A stretch of 44,797 nt of DNA from contig JAOAEP010000069.1 of assembly GCA_026416755.1 (NCBI GenBank), positions 1 through 44,797 on the forward strand, written 5' to 3'. Both the position numbers and the translations under genes were made by a program. Within the stretch, counting starts at the first letter, position 1. Every line of letters starts with the position of its first letter. The stretch comes from a bacterium. GTDB lineage: Bacteria; Ratteibacteria; UBA8468; B48-G9; JAFGKM01. A model generated the notes under the pieces. It searched no databases and was not told where the DNA came from. It saw nothing but the letters and a program-made list of their open reading frames with translations. This document shows positions 40,801 to 44,797 of the stretch, one piece after another.

Positions 40801-43687
40801 GATTTGTTCCTGTTGAATGGTCCCATGCACTTATTCCTATTACTCCAATTGGGTCACTTGTAGCATCTATAATTTGACCTGAAGTTGTTAGGTCTGTAAA
40901 AATTGTTGCAGTTACTGTTGTATTTGTTAAGGTATATGTTATTACTCTTTTATAAGTTATTCCACCTGCATCTCCAGTAAAAGTCAAGGTATTTTCACCA
41001 ACAAGATTACTTCCCCAAAGCAATATATGAAACCTATCACCTGGGTCCATGTTTTCATTTGGTTGAATTACAAGAAAATAATCAGGTCCAGCATTCTGTC
41101 CAACATCATTTGTTGGAATATAACCAACAGATGTATGATTTGTAAAATTAGGAGGAGGGTCTCCAAATTCTAATCTTACTCTAAATCTTCCTTGTGGGTC
41201 ATCTGCTGCTCTTGGTAATAAATAGGGTAATTTTGTCATCCACACTCTTTTATCAAGCGGGTCAAATATTCCATTTCTATTTGTATCCTTATATAAAGCA
41301 ATTCCACATCCACCATCAGGATCATTTGGATCTGAATTTGGTTTAACAAGTTCTGAAAAATCTAAAGTAGGAGGATTGTTGTTATCAATTATTATTAAAC
41401 TCATAGAACTAAAAGAAATATTTTTACCAGGAGGAGCAACAAGATTTATTCCAATTACTGGTGTCTTTGTAAATCTATTAATTGATTGTTCAGAATAAGT
41501 TAAATTTGTAAAGAAAGTTGGAACTGTCGCAGGGAAAGTAAAAGTTTCAATTGGCTCATATATTCCATCTCTATTATTATCAGGGAAAATCCTTGCCCAA
41601 TAACCATTTGTAAAAAGTATATCTTCCCATGGATAATTATTTATTATTGAAGGTCTATCATTATATTTTGTTAAACCAATTGCTGCTCTTACACTCATTC
41701 CATAGTCAATCCCTCTTTCAAAAGTATTATTTGATTTATATGCTGTCTCAGGGACACTAATCCCTCTTGGTTTAATACATATAAATAAATCAAATCCACG
41801 ATTTTCTTGTCTTCCTGGATAATCCGTTCCTCTTATAAAATCATCATTGGGAAGAGGTATAGGATTTTTCGGCTTTAAAACTACAAAATATCTCTTATCA
41901 TCATCATTTGGATTTGCAGGGTCATCATTTGTAGGAGACCATTTTGTTCCATCTGAGTTATACCATTCAAGAGAACTTGCATCAAGAGGAACAAAAGTAT
42001 CTGAAATTGTAACTCTATGAATACTGGAAAGCATATCATTTTCAGTAATTGTTCTACTATCAGGAAGTCCAAGAGTTCCACCTGTTTTATTATCAAGCCA
42101 TAAACTTACACCAGAGTCCTGGTCATCACTTAAAGGCATCAATTTATTTGGTTTAAATCCATTTTCTCCTTTAAACCAGACCCTTATCCATTGAAGTGCC
42201 TCATTTTGTGCAAAAGGTCCCCAACTATCTGTCATATTAATGTGAAAAATTGGAATTGGAACTCCATCTGCTTCAATAGGTCCATCTATTAGATTTGGTT
42301 TTATATCAAAAGCAATCCTTACATCTTTTACCTTATCTCTTGTTCTCGTTAAAGTCGGTGAACGATAAATACTCGGGTCAGGACTTTCTCCAATAGGTCT
42401 TGTTACAACAATGCCATCATCATATACAGAAGGATCTATATAAATTTTAAAATCAGAACCATACCAGGGTCTATTTGTAACCCAACCATGGCTTGGATCA
42501 GTAGCAATAACAACAAAAAAGTCAACAAGCCCATCAGCGGTTTGATCAAGATTAATCCCTGAAAAATTAAAAGTAACTTTCCATCTATTATTTCCCTCAG
42601 GTGAAGGAGGAAGGGGGTCAATCTGCATATGAGGAGTCCCAGGTATCACATTTGAAGCAAGTATTCTTATATCATTTGCAGGATTAAAATAACCATCTCC
42701 GTTATCCCTGTAAATTGCTATGTTTGAATAAGGAGAAAGTTGATGAGAAGCAAGCATACCTGGGTCAAAATTTCCAGGAATTCCTGTATCTTCTATAATA
42801 ACAGTTACTCTTGAAAGTTGCTCATTATCATTTCCTGAATATGTACTTCTTCCTTTTAAACTAAATCCAATAACTCTATAAGGAATACACATACCACATA
42901 ATTCAGGAACTGCCAGAGTAAAATCAATATCTTGTGCAACAAATTGAAATAATGGATGGTCCTGTTTATATGCTCTATAATTATAAAGTGGACCATAAAG
43001 GTAATGACGAAAAACTCCAACATTTGAACTTATTGTAGGATACCCATTTATTTCAGTTAAACTACTTGGGTCATAGGAATCACTTCTCATAGGAACTAAA
43101 TCAACAACTCTTGAATCACATATAATCGTATTTGTACCTATAGACAGAGGCCAACCAACTCTTACTATAAACTTATTTCTATAATCATAACCTCCAGGCA
43201 TATCTCCTGAAATTTTATCAGAGGTAAAAATAACAACCCATAGGTCTGGTCCTTGCGTCCCATTTTGAGCATCGTCAGAACCATATATTGAAAAATTTAT
43301 TGGAATATCAAAAGATAAACTGCCTAATTGACTTGGGTTAACAGAACCAATTTCATAATCCGCTGGGTCAAAAACTCCTTTCGCTCCTACATCCCTATAA
43401 ATTGCAACTTTCCTAAAATCTTCAGGTAATATGGGATGATTAGCTCCTGGAGAAGTATAAATGGATACATAAACACTATTAAGAACATCTCCTGGTTGAG
43501 GCCAGCCAGCAGAAGTATTTGCTGAAAGATTTAAACCAATAACAGCAGTAGGACCGCTCATTGGAAGAATTGCTTGATTGGGTTGTGTTAAATCTACTCC
43601 TGACCTTACTGCCCATGCACCAAAACAAATTTGTGGTATAAAAAGAATAAAAAATAAACAAAGGAAACCCTTTCTTTTATCTTTCAT
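37544..43687 (-). CDS. Giant surface protein with metal-loop modules, FN3 domains, a 107-residue repeat and CFI-box C terminus
   Basis: A 2047-residue exported protein (signal to about residue 22). Residues 25-1400 hold a long series of similar beta-domains in which calcium-loop-like sequences recur: YRDVGAKGVFDPADYE (about 95), YRDNGDGYFNPANDI (about 322), FPDNNRDGIYEP (about 698), YKDTNRNGIFDPLDKRVW (about 797), WRDTNNNDIFDW (about 1000) and YDEDQDGKYTDGDD (about 1125). Two FN3 domains follow (about 1403-1597), with LNWLDNSENPDEDGFEI and LNWTDNSENPEEDGFII. Three copies of a 107-residue WSDW-type repeat (about 1616-1925) lead to a Pro/Gly-rich spacer, then Cys1941 of the CFI box. AGGAGGT precedes the ATG. 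A structural adhesin or S-layer-like role is inferred. Confidence 0.88.
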   Translation of the reverse strand: MKDKRKGFLCLFFILFIPQICFGAWAVRSGVDLTQPNQAILPMSGPTAVIGLNLSANTSAGWPQPGDVLNSVYVSIYTSPGANHPILPEDFRKVAIYRDVGAKGVFDPADYEIGSVNPSQLGSLSFDIPINFSIYGSDDAQNGTQGPDLWVVIFTSDKISGDMPGGYDYRNKFIVRVGWPLSIGTNTIICDSRVVDLVPMRSDSYDPSSLTEINGYPTISSNVGVFRHYLYGPLYNYRAYKQDHPLFQFVAQDIDFTLAVPELCGMCIPYRVIGFSLKGRSTYSGNDNEQLSRVTVIIEDTGIPGNFDPGMLASHQLSPYSNIAIYRDNGDGYFNPANDIRILASNVIPGTPHMQIDPLPPSPEGNNRWKVTFNFSGINLDQTADGLVDFFVVIATDPSHGWVTNRPWYGSDFKIYIDPSVYDDGIVVTRPIGESPDPSIYRSPTLTRTRDKVKDVRIAFDIKPNLIDGPIEADGVPIPIFHINMTDSWGPFAQNEALQWIRVWFKGENGFKPNKLMPLSDDQDSGVSLWLDNKTGGTLGLPDSRTITENDMLSSIHRVTISDTFVPLDASSLEWYNSDGTKWSPTNDDPANPNDDDKRYFVVLKPKNPIPLPNDDFIRGTDYPGRQENRGFDLFICIKPRGISVPETAYKSNNTFERGIDYGMSVRAAIGLTKYNDRPSIINNYPWEDILFTNGYWARIFPDNNRDGIYEPIETFTFPATVPTFFTNLTYSEQSINRFTKTPVIGINLVAPPGKNISFSSMSLIIIDNNNPPTLDFSELVKPNSDPNDPDGGCGIALYKDTNRNGIFDPLDKRVWMTKLPYLLPRAADDPQGRFRVRLEFGDPPPNFTNHTSVGYIPTNDVGQNAGPDYFLVIQPNENMDPGDRFHILLWGSNLVGENTLTFTGDAGGITYKRVITYTLTNTTVTATIFTDLTTSGQIIDATSDPIGVIGISAWDHSTGTNQLQKIRVYFNPEEGIFPDTTPFSEIIAPLTNNILSGVSIWRDTNNNDIFDWRADTLIPVSWSSWKSDYVDGFVDGDGTTTSGQGYKTQIINWQGKVLSYFNWDDRVYWYDANNDSIWSLEDCLWLDNEDDGIFNSQTDKVIVGTTPSSGTFGEKLHQGAFGFVFYDEDQDGKYTDGDDIYFVGRGRNCLGWYLDGVFPQNISLPTTNTGNEFFVAIRTSNNLLYGDKFSISLPSNGLVFSSGYSFANINLKTHTLTGNLNVKLTYLIPSNNYVIPPTYDCPAIGINLFDGKRDGTDGGRYLKEIVIYYTGNLYNLKQLTTDGSLSGIALFKESGINSGWDIDDLPINLKSISFSGNKIVLTLPDSVYAIPNDDTGSNSGDDYYIILRTSENAVTGETFRVEIRNDLSVPLGFAGDRIKFDQGTSGEYLVGTNAIIIGQPIVLNAPQIISATPQFVNGKWQVVLNWLDNSENPDEDGFEIQRRIGTTGTWQTIGQVGRDITTFTDDNSGNGLAPDTTYYYRVRAFITTPPTYSTWSNIVNVTTSTGQLQDPTNLTGYAEYLNGKWRIVLNWTDNSENPEEDGFIIERKIGSGNFVEIGTVGRDITTYIDDENGAGLTENTSYSYRVRGYRDIVSGRQYSNYTNEITLTTTRPNKPTNLLPPNNATGVSIIPTLQASNYSHPTNVNFAGSQWQIRLENSTYNNPVYDSGEIGAVTSHQVPSGRLSFNTKYFWHVRYKDVNGGWSDWSDETSFTTRTNSAPLTPTGQSPTSGAVGITLTPTLTGSAFSDPDGDSFLKAQWRIRQSGSSTYIWQAETTTTSISVPSGILLYSTTYYWQVRYQDQWGTWSNWSNEASFTTMPKPQNPPRKPENLYPVNGATGVSLTPLLVATGFYDQDGDTMSNSQWRLWESTGSSSSPYWQNLNAGAVTSILVSASLQEGKTYYWQVRYQDSDGMWSEWSDPTYFTTLTITPPPPPEPGGGGCFIASVCFGENSWQVRILKEFRDKILIKNYIGKKFVKFYYKISPDIAEYLRTHKLVLLFTRFLLYFIIILVCVALSKILIYISIILIFLTLFWKWKRKSNYCKKWVK
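38190..38850 (-). repeat. Tandem 107-residue domain repeat within the giant protein
   Basis: Three successive domains begin at about residues 1616, 1722 and 1829. Each opens with a Pro-x-Asn-x-A-T-G-V-S/T pattern (NNATGVSIIPTL, SGAVGITLTPTL, NGATGVSLTPLL), has a middle QWRI/QWRL strand and ends with a YYWQVRYQD / YFWHVRYKD strand and W-S-x-W-S. The third copy extends a little upstream of 38190. Period about 320 bases. Confidence 0.8.
38870..39480 (-). repeat. Tandem FN3 domains within the giant protein
   Basis: Two fibronectin type III domains about 105 residues apart, sharing WxVVLNW/RIVLNW, DNSENP, EDGFEIQR/EDGFIIER, GRDITT and a Y-x-Y-R-V-R strand. Similarity is also clear at the DNA level in the DNSENP segment. 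Confidence 0.8.
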
Positions 43688-43712
43688 TTTACCTCCTCAT
43701 TCTTTTATTTTT

Positions 43713-43718
43713 ATTATA
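43713..43718 (-). promoter_or_regulatory. Candidate -10 element of the giant surface protein gene
   Basis: A perfect TATAAT on the minus strand lies 25 bases before the giant gene's ATG, in the 51-base gap after the upstream surface protein gene. A matching -35 is not evident, so this is a weak call. Confidence 0.3.
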
Positions 43719-43738
43719 TTTAGACAACTTTTTTAATT

Positions 43739-44044
43739 TTATAGTTTAGCGAGAATTCTTTTTTGTAAAAAATAAGAAAGAAAGACCAAGCAAATTAATA
43801 TTAATAATATCCCATGGTGAACTATAAAATAAGAGACAAAAATTAAAGGATAAAGGATTGCCTTTAAAAGTGTTTTAATTACAATTTTATCCTTTATATA
43901 TTCTTTAACATAAGGAGAATATTTATAATAGAATTTAACAAACTTTCTACCTAATTCAAATTTCATTAAAACTCTATCTCTAAACTCTTTCAATATTTTA
44001 ACTTGCCAACTATTTTCTCCAAAACATACACTTGCAATAAAACA
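43739..44044 (-). repeat. CFI-box C-terminal module, copy 3 (truncated surface protein)
   Basis: The last 101 residues begin CFIASVCFGENSWQVKILKE, then FRDRVLMKFELGRKFVKFYY and KYSPYVKEYIKD, followed by the membrane region. The four glycines directly before the Cys are kept. Same family as copies 1 and 2. Confidence 0.85.
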
Positions 44045-44797
44045 CCCTCCTCCACCTTCTTCTACTGGTATGGTTTCTCTATATTCAATTAAATAACTTG
44101 GTGGATTTGTACAGTCAACTTCTCCATAATCATTAAATGCACTTACTTTATAATACCACATTCCAACTGAAGGTGGAGTATCCACTGCTGTCCTTGCATT
44201 CGGGTCATAAATTATTTTAACATGACTACCCCAATTAGATGGGTCTAAACTTCTATAAATCTTAAATCCTCTTAATGTCCCTGTTGTTGGTACATAATTC
44301 CAGTAGATGTTAATATTATTTATTCCAAGTTCACACCTTAAATTTGTTGGTACATTTGGTAAATCAAGAGTTGTTGTGGGTCTTAAAATATATGTTTTTG
44401 ATGCAGAAGTGGCAATTATCTCAATTATTCCATCATTATTTATGTCTGAAACAATAATTTTCTTTATATTATCTTGTAGATTATAAGACATAATTTCATT
44501 TAAGGTATTGTTAAGGATCTTAACATATGTCCCATAACTCACTATAATTTCTTTCCCTGCTTTGCCATCAAAATCAACACATGCCCATACTTTTCCTATA
44601 CCTTGTTTTTCAAGAGTAAACTGATTCATATCTATAAGATAAAGATTTTCATAAAGATCAGATATTAAAAGTTCTTTAACATTATCGTTATCTATATCAC
44701 TTAAAGCATATTTAACCTCTTGAGTATAAACAGTTAAAGAAGATTGGGCTAAAACATTTCCATTTTTGGGGTCAAATCTATAAATTGTCAATGGAAC
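43739..44797 (-). CDS. Surface protein with FG-GAP-like, FN3 and CFI-box domains (5' end beyond window)
   Basis: The reading frame is open to the window edge, and the first possible start (TTG at 44791) would leave no signal peptide, so the gene is 5' truncated. The visible N-terminal part has FG-GAP/VCBS-like propeller blades (YALSDIDNDNVKELLISDLY, CVDFDGKAGKEIIVSYGTYV, KIIVSDINNDGIIEIIATS) with calcium-type DxNxD loops. An FN3 domain follows (about 150-240 from the TTG), with a Glu-Glu-Gly-Gly-Gly-Gly spacer, and then the CFI box, a membrane helix pair and a short tail. It is on the same strand and 51 bases ahead of the giant protein gene. Confidence 0.85.
   Translation of the reverse strand, partial: VPLTIYRFDPKNGNVLAQSSLTVYTQEVKYALSDIDNDNVKELLISDLYENLYLIDMNQFTLEKQGIGKVWACVDFDGKAGKEIIVSYGTYVKILNNTLNEIMSYNLQDNIKKIIVSDINNDGIIEIIATSASKTYILRPTTTLDLPNVPTNLRCELGINNINIYWNYVPTTGTLRGFKIYRSLDPSNWGSHVKIIYDPNARTAVDTPPSVGMWYYKVSAFNDYGEVDCTNPPSYLIEYRETIPVEEGGGGCFIASVCFGENSWQVKILKEFRDRVLMKFELGRKFVKFYYKYSPYVKEYIKDKIVIKTLLKAILYPLIFVSYFIVHHGILLILICLVFLSYFLQKRILAKL

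Noticed and set aside
1..44797. tRNA or rRNA genes, CRISPR arrays, insertion sequences, phage genes
   Set aside because: Reading through the window showed no cloverleaf-like segments, regular short repeats with spacers, transposases or integrases.

Overview
The window is low-GC DNA (roughly 30% G+C by eye), gene-dense, with almost no non-coding space (no gap reaches 300 bases) and with many genes joined by 4-base ATGA stop/start overlaps. The gene content points to a strictly anaerobic, probably thermophilic, Gram-negative-type bacterium from an uncultured lineage. It carries two oxygen-independent ribonucleotide reductases (class II B12-dependent and class III glycyl radical), Rex, several radical SAM enzymes, an uroporphyrinogen-decarboxylase-family protein, a GspC-like type II secretion component, a heptosyltransferase-family protein and a planctomycete/Lentisphaerae-style pseudopilin. 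A PVC-superphylum or Omnitrophota/Ratteibacteria-like origin fits best, but this is inferred from protein style, not from a marker gene.

Layout. 1-4548 (minus strand): a truncated lipoprotein, a SYLF protein, a DUF192 protein, RidA and a flavodoxin, then an URO-D-family protein and a transaldolase/F6P-aldolase-like enzyme. 4616-5750 (plus): a glycerate kinase broken by a frameshift, divergent from the transaldolase with overlapping promoters. 5724-6236 (minus): an orphan pseudopilin-like protein. 6357-10751 (plus): class II ribonucleotide reductase NrdJ, an AmmeMemoRadiSam-type radical SAM enzyme, an unknown exported protein and a TM2-like membrane protein. 10746-12175 (minus): Rex and a sorbitol-6-phosphate-dehydrogenase-like SDR. 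12294-15739 (plus): ROK sugar kinase, methionyl-tRNA formyltransferase, a TIM-barrel sugar isomerase/epimerase and a PIG-L/LmbE deacetylase.

15744-24179 (minus) is an apparently continuous nine-gene transcription unit: nrdR, nrdD, nrdG, a GT4 glycosyltransferase, an RsbW-like kinase-fold protein, an SDR, a TrmI-type tRNA methyltransferase, a hexulose-6-phosphate-synthase/RraA fusion and an NfnA/PyrK-like flavoprotein. Upstream of nrdR are two perfect-core NrdR boxes exactly 32 bp apart, lying between a good sigma70-type promoter and the start codon. The repressor therefore probably controls its own long operon.

24293-44797 (minus) is a surface/secretion region. Three large exported proteins (an FG-GAP/FN3 protein cut by the window edge, a 2047-residue FN3/repeat protein and an S8 subtilase with FN3-like domains) all end in the same CFI-box-type C-terminal sorting module: a Gly-rich spacer, Cys-Phe-Ile, an amphipathic block, and a terminal membrane helix with basic residues. 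They are followed without a break by a GspC-like PDZ protein, a TPR protein, a clan GH-A glycoside hydrolase, a protein ending in a degenerate SGNH domain, and a GT9 glycosyltransferase. This suggests a dedicated export, processing and surface-anchoring locus and is the most interesting part of the window. Several genes elsewhere lack a ribosome binding site and start 6-8 bases after a -10 element, which suggests that leaderless transcripts are used here.
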